This document shows, piece after piece, positions 7,836-15,213 of a DNA stretch of 19,787 nt. The stretch is from DASRRB01 sp036732755 (GTDB lineage Bacteria; Planctomycetota; B15-G4; SIAN01). The stretch covers positions 1 to 19,787 of the forward strand of contig DAINBU010000098.1 in assembly GCA_036732755.1 (NCBI GenBank), in the 5' to 3' direction. The notes below the pieces were generated by a model. It had not been told where the DNA came from, made no database searches, and worked only from the letters and a program-made list of their open reading frames with translations. Made by a program: the position numbers and the translations under genes. Every line of letters begins with the position of its first letter. The stretch's first letter is position 1.

Positions 7836-8990
7836 ATGATCGCTCCGCACGGTGGCCGCCTGATCAATCGCGTCGTCGAAGGCGCCGAGCGCGACCGGCT
7901 GCTCGGCCTCGCGCCGAAGCTTCCCAAGGTCGTCCTGAACGCCCGCGAGATGGCCGACGTCGACATGATCGCGGTCGGCGCGATGAGCCCGCTCGAAGGG
8001 TTCATGACGAAGGCCGACTACGACTCGGTGCTCGCGCGCCGCCGCCTCCAGAGCGGCCTGCCCTGGACGATCCCGATCGTGCTCGCCGTCAAGCCCGACG
8101 CGAGCGCCGAGGCCTACCAAGAGGGCCAGGACGTCGCGCTCGAGACGCAGGACGGGCAGCTCCTCGCGATCCTGCACGTCGCCTCGAAGTGGAAGATGGA
8201 CAAGGGCGACGAGGCGCGGAAGGTCCTGCGCACCGACGACGCGGCGCACCCGGGCGTCCAGTACCTCGGCTCGCTCGGCGACACCTACCTCGGCGGGACG
8301 CTCTCGGTCGTCAACCGCCTCAAGTACGAGAAGTACAACAACCGCCGCCTCGACCCGATCGAGACGCGCACGCTCTTCAAGCAGAAGGGCTGGAAGACGA
8401 TCGCCGCGTTCCAGACGCGCAACCCGATCCACCGCGCGCACGAGTACCTGACCAAGGTCGCGCTCGAGATCGTCGACGGCCTGATGCTCCATCCGCTGAT
8501 GGGGGAGACGAAGAGCGACGACGTGCCGGCCGACGTCCGCATGCAGTGCTACGAGGCGCTGCTCGCCGGGTACTACCCGAAGGAGCGCACGGCCCTGGTC
8601 GTCTACCCCCAGGCGATGCGCTACGGCGGCCCGAGCGAGGCGGTCCTCCACGCGATCTGCCGCAAGAACTTCGGCGTGACCCACTTCCTCGTCGGCCGCG
8701 ACCACGCCGGCGTCGGCAAGTACTACGGCAGCTACGACGCGCAGAAGATCTTCGACGAGTACGCGCCCGGCGAGATCGGCATCAACCTGCTCAAGTTCGA
8801 GAACTCGTTCTGGTGCAAGCGCACCGGCGGCATGGCCTCGACCAAGTCGAGCCCGGCCGGTCCCGAGGAGCGCGTCGAGCTCTCCGGCACGCAGGTGCGC
8901 GACATGCTGCGCGCCGGCACGCTGCCGCCGCCCGAGTTCTCGCGGCCCGAGATCGCGAAGATCCTGATCGACGCGCTGAAGGCGAAGTAA
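7836..8990 (+). CDS. sat: Sulfate adenylyltransferase (ATP sulfurylase, Sat type)
   Basis: 384 residues, full length for the single-chain Sat family. It catalyses ATP + sulfate to adenylylsulfate (APS) + diphosphate in the cytoplasm. The family motifs are present: QTRNPIHRAHEY at 193-204 (nucleotide and sulfate binding), GRDHAG at 287-292 and LSGTQVRDMLR near the C-terminus. The Cys/His zinc site seen in many bacterial and archaeal Sat enzymes is degenerate here: the segment reads FWCKRTGGMASTKSSP, with only Cys327 left. The start at 7836 has GAGGA five bases upstream. It is followed by the APS kinase gene, so the operon's product is PAPS rather than APS for dissimilatory use; no aprAB or dsr genes are in view. 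Confidence 0.97.
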   Translation: MIAPHGGRLINRVVEGAERDRLLGLAPKLPKVVLNAREMADVDMIAVGAMSPLEGFMTKADYDSVLARRRLQSGLPWTIPIVLAVKPDASAEAYQEGQDVALETQDGQLLAILHVASKWKMDKGDEARKVLRTDDAAHPGVQYLGSLGDTYLGGTLSVVNRLKYEKYNNRRLDPIETRTLFKQKGWKTIAAFQTRNPIHRAHEYLTKVALEIVDGLMLHPLMGETKSDDVPADVRMQCYEALLAGYYPKERTALVVYPQAMRYGGPSEAVLHAICRKNFGVTHFLVGRDHAGVGKYYGSYDAQKIFDEYAPGEIGINLLKFENSFWCKRTGGMASTKSSPAGPEERVELSGTQVRDMLRAGTLPPPEFSRPEIAKILIDALKAK

Positions 8991-9052
8991 GCCGCGCCAC
9001 GCGCCGCCCCGCCCGTTCCCCTCACCGCAACCTCACGCAGGACAAGAGATCC

Positions 9053-9652
9053 ATGGAAGGCTTCACGCTCTGGTTCACCGGGCTCTCCGGCTCGGGCAAG
9101 TCGACCCTCGCCGAGCGCATCAAGAACGAGCTGCTCGAGCGCGGCATGCACGTCGAGCTCCTCGACGGCGACGAGTTCCGCACGACGCTCAGCAAGGGGC
9201 TGGGCTTCAGCAAGGAGGACCGCGACACCAACATCCGCCGCATCGGCTACGTCGCGAAGCTCCTCACGCGCAACGGCGTGGTCGCGATCACCGCGGCCAT
9301 CTCGCCTTATCGAGACGTGCGCGACGAACAGCGCCAGAAGATCGGCCGCTTCTTCGAGGTCTACACCGAGTGCGACCTCGACACGCTCGAGGCGCGCGAC
9401 GTGAAGGGGCTCTACAAGAAGGCGCGCGCCGGCCAGATCAAGAACTTCACCGGCGTCGACGACCCCTACGAGCCGCCGGTGAATCCCGACGTCCACTGCA
9501 ACACGGCGAAGGAGGGGCTCGACGAGAGCTACGCGAAGATCCTCGCCGGCCTCGAGCGAAAAGGTTTCATCGCGCCGCCCGCCGGCGGCGGGATCGACGC
9601 CGCGCAGGAGGCCGCCGCGCTGCGCAGCCTGAAGCAGAAGGGCTACGTCTGA
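9053..9652 (+). CDS. cysC: Adenylylsulfate (APS) kinase
   Basis: 199 residues, the usual size of a free-standing APS kinase. It phosphorylates APS at the 3' position with ATP, giving PAPS. Walker A is GLSGSGKST at 10-18. Also present are DGDEFRTTLSKGLGFSKEDRDTNIRR (split here for description: DGDEFR, then LSKGLGFSKEDRDTNIRR), the EARDVKGLYKKARAGQIKNF loop and FTGVDDPYEPP, all typical of the family. After the catalytic core there is a ~25-residue tail with a Gly-rich linker and a final helix ending LRSLKQKGYV. The tail resembles the LGYL ends of neighbouring proteins, though some APS kinases end in a G-Y by themselves. It lies 62 bases after sat, with AGGA ten bases before the ATG. Confidence 0.97.
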   Translation: MEGFTLWFTGLSGSGKSTLAERIKNELLERGMHVELLDGDEFRTTLSKGLGFSKEDRDTNIRRIGYVAKLLTRNGVVAITAAISPYRDVRDEQRQKIGRFFEVYTECDLDTLEARDVKGLYKKARAGQIKNFTGVDDPYEPPVNPDVHCNTAKEGLDESYAKILAGLERKGFIAPPAGGGIDAAQEAAALRSLKQKGYV

Positions 9653-9662
9653 TCCCGACTCC

Positions 9663-9696
9663 GCCCTCGTCGCGGCGACGCCGTCGCGACGGGGGC
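9663..9696 (+). terminator. Terminator-like 12-bp hairpin after cysC
   Basis: GCCCTCGTCGCG (9663-9674) pairs with CGCGACGGGGGC (9685-9696) over 12 positions, with one G-U pair and a 10-base loop. There is no T run after it. Its position, 11 bases after the cysC stop and before a separate -10-like element, suggests partial termination or 3'-end stabilisation of the RHH-sat-cysC transcript. Confidence 0.5.
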
Positions 9697-9716
9697 GCTC
9701 CCGGGACGAACGCGGC

Positions 9717-9722
9717 TATATC
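9717..9722 (+). promoter_or_regulatory. -10-like TATATC box immediately before phosphohydrolase B
   Basis: TATATC stands out in an otherwise GC-rich gap and lies nine bases before the GTG at 9732. If it is a -10 box, transcription would start at or within a few bases of the start codon, giving a leaderless or near-leaderless mRNA. Consistent with this, there is no Shine-Dalgarno sequence before GTG 9732 or ATG 9741. No good -35 element is visible. Confidence 0.35.
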
Positions 9723-9731
9723 TGTCGCCCC

Positions 9732-12008
9732 GTGAACCGCATGCGTCGCCTCCGCGTCGAACTCGTCGCTGCCGCCGTCTTCGCCCTCGTCCTCTTCGGG
9801 CCGGCGACGGCGCACGCCTACATCGGGCCGGGCGCGGGCATCGCCGCCGCGAGCACGATCTTCGTCCTGATCGGCGCCTTCTTCGCCGCCTTCGCGGCGC
9901 TGATCGTGATGCCGATCCGAATGGCGATCCGCTGGGTCCGGACCGCCGGCCAGCGCCGCCGCGCCAAGGCGAAGCGCGTCGTGATCGTCGGCATGGACGG
10001 CATGGACCCCGACCTCGTCCGCAAGTGGATGGGCGAGGGCAAGCTGCCGAACCTGAAGAAGCTCGCCGACGACGGCGTCTTCCAGTCGCTCACGACCGCG
10101 ACCCCCTCGATGTCGCCGGTCGCCTGGTCGAGCTTCATGACCGGCGTCGACCCGGGCAAGCACGGGATCTTCGACTTCATCACGCGCGACCCGTGCAACT
10201 ACATGCCGATGCTGTCGAGCGCGAAGATCGGCGAGACGAGCTCGTCGTTCGGGTTCGGGAAGTTCAAGCTCACGTTCCACAAGTCCTTCTACCGGATGCT
10301 CCGGCGCAGCCAGCCGTTCTGGAAGATCCTGGGCGAGCGCTGGGTCTCGAGCAGCATCCAGCGCGTGCCGATCACGTTCCCGCCCGAGAAGTTCAAGAAC
10401 GGCGTCCTCCTCTCCGGCATGTGCGTGCCCGACCTGCGCGGCACGCAGGGGAGCTTCAGCTTCTTCACCACGAAGCTGCGCGGCCGCCTCCAGGACGAGA
10501 CGGCCGGCATGGGCGCCGAGAACGCGGGCGGCACCGAGTCGCTGGTGAAGCGCACCGGCGACGTCGTGACCGGCGAGCTCGAGGGGCCGTCCGACGTCGA
10601 TCCCGCGACGAAGAAGTCGGCGCCGGCGAAGCTGCCCTGGAAGGTCACGCTGCATCGCGACGGCGAGGGCAAGCGCGGCGCCGCGGCGACGCTCGAGATC
10701 GGCAAGGAGAAGGTCGACCTGCCGCTTTGCGACTATTCGCCGTGGGTGCGCGTCGAGTTCAAGCTCGCGTCGGGCGCGCTCGGCGGCATCGCGCGCTTCT
10801 ACCTGCAGAAGGTCGAGCCCGAGTTCGAGCTCTACGTGACGCCGATCCACATCGACCCGGCGAAACCCGTCTTCCCCATCAGCGAGCCCGAGGTCTACTC
10901 GGTCTACCTCGCCAAGATGATCGGCCCGTTCGCGACGCTCGGCCTGGCCGAGGACACCTGGGCGCTGAACGAGCGGCGCATCGACGAGGCGGCCTTCCTG
11001 AAGCAGGCCTACCTCTACGGCGGCGAGCGCGAGCGCATGCTCTTCGACGCGCTCGCCAAGACGAAGGCGGGTCTCGTGACGACCGTCTTCGACACGACCG
11101 ACCGCATCCAGCACATGTTCTTCCGCTACCTCGACCCGGCCCACCCGGCCAACGCGGGCAAGGACACGGTGCAGCACGCCGGCGCGGTCGAGGCGGTCTA
11201 CCGCTGGACCGACGACCTCGTCGGGCGCGTGCGCGCGAAGATCCGCGAGAAGAACACCGTCCTGATCGTGATGTCGGACCACGGCTTCAAGCAGTTCCAG
11301 CGCGGCGTCAACCTGAACTCCTGGTTGCGCGACGAGGGCTACCTGGTCCTGAAGGACGGCAAGCGGACCGGCGGCGACTGGTTCGACGGGGTCGACTGGT
11401 CGCGCACGAAGGCCTTCTCCATGGGCCTCACCGGGATGTTCATCAACCGCAAGGGGCGCGAGAAGCGGGGGATCGTCGCGGACGGCCCCGAGCTGCAGGC
11501 GCTGAAGGCGGAGATCGCCGCGAAGCTGCGCAAGCTCCAGGATCCGGGACGCGCCGGCACGCGCGCGATCCGCGAGGTGTTCGACACCGCCGCCAGCTTC
11601 CACGGGCCCTACTCGTACGAGGCGCCCGACCTGCTGATCGGGTACGAGGCGGGCTACCGCCACTCGTGGGACTGCGCGGTCGGCTGCACCGGCGAGGTCG
11701 TCTTCAGCGACAACACCAAGAGCTGGAGCGGCGACCACTGCATGGACCCGCGCATCGTGCCGGGGATCTTCTTCTGCAACCGCAAGATCAACACCGAGGC
11801 GCCCAACATCCTCGACCTCGCGCCGACGGTGCTCGACCTGTTCGGGATCGCGCCGCCGCCCTACATGCAGGGCGGCGCGCTGTTCGGCGAGCCGACCCGA
11901 GCGCCGGGACCTCCGTCGAAGCTGCCGCTGCCGACGGCGCCGCCCGCCGTCGCGCCGAAGTCGGCGCCACAGAAGCCGCAGCGCCAGCCCGCTCCGGCCG
12001 CGCAGTGA
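9732..12008 (+). CDS. AP-superfamily phosphohydrolase/phosphodiesterase B, two N-terminal hydrophobic segments
   Basis: 758 residues from GTG 9732; an ATG at 9741 is an alternative. The N-terminus has two hydrophobic segments, a signal-like one (~10-28, ending AHA) and a membrane span (~34-57), with the motif YIGPGAG between them. A strongly basic stretch (RMAIRWVRTAGQRRRAKAKR) follows. By the positive-inside rule this places the catalytic domain in the cytoplasm. The AP-superfamily site is complete: Asp89 in GMDGMD, probable nucleophile Ser128 in PSMSPVAWS, Asp457 and His461 in TDRIQH, Asp516/His517 in SDHGF, and His669 in WSGDH. A beta-rich middle insert shared with C carries RFYLQKVEPEFELYVTPI. 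The C-terminus is a Pro/Ala/Lys-rich tail of ~40 residues. The family matches COG3379-like predicted phosphohydrolases; substrate unknown. The stop is 17 bases before gene C, so the two are almost certainly co-transcribed. Confidence 0.9.
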   Translation: MNRMRRLRVELVAAAVFALVLFGPATAHAYIGPGAGIAAASTIFVLIGAFFAAFAALIVMPIRMAIRWVRTAGQRRRAKAKRVVIVGMDGMDPDLVRKWMGEGKLPNLKKLADDGVFQSLTTATPSMSPVAWSSFMTGVDPGKHGIFDFITRDPCNYMPMLSSAKIGETSSSFGFGKFKLTFHKSFYRMLRRSQPFWKILGERWVSSSIQRVPITFPPEKFKNGVLLSGMCVPDLRGTQGSFSFFTTKLRGRLQDETAGMGAENAGGTESLVKRTGDVVTGELEGPSDVDPATKKSAPAKLPWKVTLHRDGEGKRGAAATLEIGKEKVDLPLCDYSPWVRVEFKLASGALGGIARFYLQKVEPEFELYVTPIHIDPAKPVFPISEPEVYSVYLAKMIGPFATLGLAEDTWALNERRIDEAAFLKQAYLYGGERERMLFDALAKTKAGLVTTVFDTTDRIQHMFFRYLDPAHPANAGKDTVQHAGAVEAVYRWTDDLVGRVRAKIREKNTVLIVMSDHGFKQFQRGVNLNSWLRDEGYLVLKDGKRTGGDWFDGVDWSRTKAFSMGLTGMFINRKGREKRGIVADGPELQALKAEIAAKLRKLQDPGRAGTRAIREVFDTAASFHGPYSYEAPDLLIGYEAGYRHSWDCAVGCTGEVVFSDNTKSWSGDHCMDPRIVPGIFFCNRKINTEAPNILDLAPTVLDLFGIAPPPYMQGGALFGEPTRAPGPPSKLPLPTAPPAVAPKSAPQKPQRQPAPAAQ

Positions 12009-12025
12009 AGCCGGGAGCCGCACCC

Positions 12026-14149
12026 GTGTCCCGGAACTTCCGCCGTTCGCTCGCGACGTTCGCGCTGCTCGCCGCGGCGGTCGCCGCCGGCTCGTGCGGT
12101 CGCAAGAGCTTCGCGCCGTGCGGCAAGAAGCTGGTCGTGATCGGCATCGACGGCATGGATCCCAAGCTGCTGCGCGAGTACATCGCGCAGAAGGCGATGC
12201 CGAACTTCCAGCTGCTCGCCGAGGAAGGGACCTTCGTCGAGCTCGGCACCAGCGAGCCGCCGCAGTCGCCGGTCGCGTGGTCGAACTTCATCACCGGCAT
12301 GGACCCGGGCGGCCACGGCGTCTTCGACTTCCTGCACCGCGACCCGAAGACCTACGAGCCCTACAGCTCGACGGTGAAGACGGCGACCGACCCGCCGCTC
12401 ACCTTCCCGCTGCCGGGGGAAAAGCAGTTCTTTCTGCCTCCCGCGTCCGAGCCGGTCCGACAGGGGCGCGCCTTCTGGGACGACCTCGCCGACCGAGGCG
12501 TCCGCGCGGCGATCTACAAGATCCCGGCCGCCTACCCGCTGCAGAAGAGCGACCAGTTCACGCTCAGCGACATGGGCACGCCCGACCTGCACGGCGGCAT
12601 CGACGGGATCTACGCGTACTACACGTCGAACGTCCCCGACAACTACACGCGCTTCGACGGCTCCGGCAACTTCCTCGCCGACCTCAAGTTCCGCGATCAC
12701 CACGCGCAGGCGGAGCTCTTCGGTCCGGCGAGCCCGTTCGAGACCACGAAGCCCGGCCACCACACGATCCAGGACCTCTCGACCCGGCGCCGGTTCGACG
12801 TCTACCGCGATCCGCGCGAACCGGTGGTCCACATCGAGATCGAGGAGGGCGACTCGTGCACGCTGCGCGAGGGCGAGTGGAGCCCGTGGCTCGGCTGCGA
12901 CTTCGTGCAGGGACCGTACGCCTGCCACCCGTTCGACTGGCTCCACCTCGACAACCGCATGCACGGGATGGTGAAGTTCTACTTGCAGCAGGTCCACCCG
13001 GACGTGCGCCTCTACTGCTCGGCGGTGAACATCGACCCGTCTGCGCCGTGCATGCCGATCTCGACGCCCGACGACTCCGCCGTCGAGGACGTCTGCGAAA
13101 AGGTCGGCCGTTTCTACACGGCCGGTCTCGCCGAGGAGACCAAGGGGCTCCAGGACGGGACGCTGGGCGACGGCGAGTTCATCTCGCAGTGCGACGACGT
13201 GACGGGCGAGCGCATGAAGATGCTCGACTACGCGCTCGCGAATTTCGACGACGGGTTGCTCTTCTTCTACTTCTCCACGGTCGACCTGCGCTGCCACATG
13301 ATGTGGCGCCACATCGACCCGGAGCACCCGGCGCACGACAAGAAGCTCGCCGCGCAGTTCGCCGGCTCGATCCGGGACGCCTACATCAAGATGGACGAGG
13401 CGCTGGGGATCGTGCGCGAGCGCATCGGCAAGGACACGCCGCTGATCGTCCTTTCCGACCACGGCTTCTCGACCTTCACGCGGCGCGTCAACCTGAACCA
13501 GTGGCTGCTCGACCAGGGCTACCTCGCGGTCGCGCCGGCGGCGCAGGCCGAGTACGACAAGAAGCTCGAGGAGGAGAAGAAGCCCGATGGCGCGCGCGCG
13601 CGCGCCGAGTGGACCCTCACGGAGGGCGGCGGCCTCGACCGTACGAAGACGAAGGCGTACGCCGTCGGCTTCAACGGCCTCTACCTCAACCTGAAGGACC
13701 GCGAGGCGGGCGGGATCGTCGCGCCGGCCGAGCGCGACCGCCTGCTCGAGGAGATCCGGACGAAGCTGCTCGCGCTGCGCGACGACGAGGCGCACGGCGG
13801 CCGGCCGGTCGTGCTGCGCGTCGATCGCCGCGAGGAGGTCTACCACGGCACGCAGCTCGAGAACGCGCCCGACCTGATCGTCGGCTACGCGGCGGGCTAC
13901 GGCGCGTCCGACACGACCGCGCTCGGCCAGCTCGTGAAGTCGAGCAAGGCGCGCGTCGTCGAGGACAACAAGAACCTCTGGAGCGGCAACCACCTGATGG
14001 CCCCCGAGGTCGTGCCCGGCGTCTTCCTCACCAATCGCAAGATCGCCCCGAAGGACCCGCAGCTCTACGACGTCACGGCGACGCTGCTCTCGTTCTTCGG
14101 CGCACCCGTGCCCGCGGAGATGCGGGGCAAGAGCCTCTTCGGAAACTGA
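12026..14149 (+). CDS. AP-superfamily phosphohydrolase/phosphodiesterase C, predicted lipoprotein
   Basis: 707 residues. GTG 12026 was chosen because GGGAG lies eight bases upstream and the protein then opens as a standard lipoprotein signal: MSRNFRR, a hydrophobic core, and VAAGSC with the cysteine at 24. A GTG at 12005, overlapping the stop of B, is the alternative. The domain should therefore be extracytoplasmic. Active-site residues are Asp42 in GIDGMD, likely nucleophile Ser81 in PPQSPVAWS, Asp420 and His424 in STVDLRCH, Asp478/His479 in SDHGF, and His656 in WSGNH. The last motif has Asn where A and B have Asp. The middle beta insert (EWSPWLGCDF, KFYLQQVHPDVRLY, NIDPSAP) is shared with B. 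An insert before the WTLTEGG segment is encoded partly by a (GC)7 run at 13590-13603. Substrate unknown. Confidence 0.9.
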   Translation: MSRNFRRSLATFALLAAAVAAGSCGRKSFAPCGKKLVVIGIDGMDPKLLREYIAQKAMPNFQLLAEEGTFVELGTSEPPQSPVAWSNFITGMDPGGHGVFDFLHRDPKTYEPYSSTVKTATDPPLTFPLPGEKQFFLPPASEPVRQGRAFWDDLADRGVRAAIYKIPAAYPLQKSDQFTLSDMGTPDLHGGIDGIYAYYTSNVPDNYTRFDGSGNFLADLKFRDHHAQAELFGPASPFETTKPGHHTIQDLSTRRRFDVYRDPREPVVHIEIEEGDSCTLREGEWSPWLGCDFVQGPYACHPFDWLHLDNRMHGMVKFYLQQVHPDVRLYCSAVNIDPSAPCMPISTPDDSAVEDVCEKVGRFYTAGLAEETKGLQDGTLGDGEFISQCDDVTGERMKMLDYALANFDDGLLFFYFSTVDLRCHMMWRHIDPEHPAHDKKLAAQFAGSIRDAYIKMDEALGIVRERIGKDTPLIVLSDHGFSTFTRRVNLNQWLLDQGYLAVAPAAQAEYDKKLEEEKKPDGARARAEWTLTEGGGLDRTKTKAYAVGFNGLYLNLKDREAGGIVAPAERDRLLEEIRTKLLALRDDEAHGGRPVVLRVDRREEVYHGTQLENAPDLIVGYAAGYGASDTTALGQLVKSSKARVVEDNKNLWSGNHLMAPEVVPGVFLTNRKIAPKDPQLYDVTATLLSFFGAPVPAEMRGKSLFGN

Positions 14150-14162
14150 ACAGGAGCGCACG

Positions 14163-14363
14163 ATGTTCGGCGGACCCAAGGTCAAGCTCGAGAAGGACCT
14201 CTACGAGAAGCTGAAGAAGTTCGCGGAAGTGGCGGGCTACTCGTCGCTCGACGAGTTCGTGAACCACATCCTCGAGCGCGAGCTGCAGGCGATGGACACC
14301 GGCGGCAGCGAGGACCCCGAGAAGATGCGCGAGAAGCTGCGCGGGCTCGGGTACATCAGCTGA
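14163..14363 (+). CDS. Second small ribbon-helix-helix protein, ending in LGYIS
   Basis: 66 residues; AGGAG at 14152-14156 lies six bases before the ATG. The layout is the same as in the RHH protein at 7532: strand PKVKLEK, helix A DLYEKLKKFAEVAG, turn YSS, helix B LDEFVNHILEREL, linker, then a terminal helix ending EKLRGLGYIS. The shared K-V-x-L, L-Y, G-(F/Y)-S-S and C-terminal L-G-Y-(L/I) positions make the two paralogous. It sits between phosphohydrolase C (13 bases away) and the membrane protein, whose ATG overlaps its stop (TGATG), so translation is probably coupled. The RHH fold suggests DNA binding. Its position inside an operon of envelope proteins, and the tail motif, leave room for a structural or adaptor role. 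Confidence 0.75.
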   Translation: MFGGPKVKLEKDLYEKLKKFAEVAGYSSLDEFVNHILERELQAMDTGGSEDPEKMREKLRGLGYIS

Positions 14364-15205
14364 TGGACGCGGTGAACGCCGCGGCGCGCAGCGTCTTCGA
14401 CCTCCTGTGGATCCCGTTCGCGGGGCTGCCGGGCTGGGTCGGGCTGTTCGCGCTGGGCGCCCTGTTCGGCGTCGCGGCGCTGGTCGCGATGAAGTACACG
14501 ACCAACCCCAGGCGCGTCACCGCCTTCAAGGAACGTTCGCAGGGCCACATCCTCGCGATCAAGCTCTTCCGCGACAGCTTCTCCGTCGTGATCGGCTCGC
14601 TCGCGAAGGCGATCCTCTGGAGCGGCGGCTACCTCACCGAGCAGTTCAAGCCGATGCTCCTCCTGCTGGTGCCCTTCGCGCTGCTCTTCGCGCAGATGGA
14701 GATGCGGCTCGGCCTGCGGCCCCTCGACGTCGACAAGGAGGTGCTGGTCACCGTCGAGGTCGACGCGGCGCGCGTGCCCGGCCTCGACGTCGCGCTCGAG
14801 CTGCCGGCCGGCGTCGTGCAGGCGCGACCGGCCGTGCGCGAGCCGTCGAAGAGCCGCGTCGTCCTCGCGCTCGTGCCGAAGACGGCGGGCCGCCACGAGG
14901 TGCGCTTCCGCGTCGGCAGCGAGGTGCAGGTCAAGACGTTCGACGCCGGCGACCTGCCCGGCATTCCGCGGGTCTCGCCGGTTCGGTCGGCCGACTTCTG
15001 GGACCAGCTGCTCTACCCCGCCGAGCCCGGCTTCTCGTCGGCGTCGGCGTTCCGGCGCATCTCGTACGCGCTGCCGGTGCGGCCGCTGCCGTTCCTCGGC
15101 CTCGACCTCAGCTTCGGCTCCGAGGCGGGGATGATGCTCGTCTTCCTGGTGCTGACCATCGCCGTCGCGTTCGCCCTGAAGGACGTGTTCGGCGTCACGA
15201 TCTGA
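14363..15205 (+). CDS. Polytopic membrane protein with an extracytoplasmic beta-rich domain (Oxa1/DUF106-like arrangement possible)
   Basis: 280 residues; the ATG overlaps the preceding stop by one base. A first span (~25-43) is followed by a basic, conserved-looking loop (KYTTNPRRVTAFKERSQGH), an amphipathic segment (~63-90) and a second span (~95-112). A soluble, beta-rich domain comes next (~118-250; VLVTVEVDAARVPGLDVALEL and similar strands, split by turns), then a last span at ~255-276. The order span, basic hairpin, spans recalls the minimal Oxa1-superfamily proteins (DUF106, TMCO1, EMC3), but I see no diagnostic residue and hold this only as a hypothesis. It is co-transcribed with phosphohydrolases B and C and the RHH protein, so it probably acts with them at the membrane. 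Confidence 0.7.
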   Translation: MDAVNAAARSVFDLLWIPFAGLPGWVGLFALGALFGVAALVAMKYTTNPRRVTAFKERSQGHILAIKLFRDSFSVVIGSLAKAILWSGGYLTEQFKPMLLLLVPFALLFAQMEMRLGLRPLDVDKEVLVTVEVDAARVPGLDVALELPAGVVQARPAVREPSKSRVVLALVPKTAGRHEVRFRVGSEVQVKTFDAGDLPGIPRVSPVRSADFWDQLLYPAEPGFSSASAFRRISYALPVRPLPFLGLDLSFGSEAGMMLVFLVLTIAVAFALKDVFGVTI

Positions 15206-15213
15206 GGAGCGCG

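Noticed and set aside
7836..9652. Dissimilatory sulfur metabolism
   Set aside because: sat is followed by APS kinase and not by aprAB or dsr genes, and the ferredoxins nearby have a separate promoter on the other strand.
13590..13603. (GC)7 run in phosphohydrolase C as a phase-variable tract
   Set aside because: It encodes Ala-Arg in a linker and is short. Similar CG runs occur by codon choice in this genome (for example 19344-19357 in the helicase), so slippage control is not supported.
9567..14185. Long minus-strand open frames opposite phosphohydrolases B and C
   Set aside because: They mirror genes with complete AP-superfamily active sites, and their products are low-complexity Arg/Leu/Val/Asp sequences with no recognisable domain.
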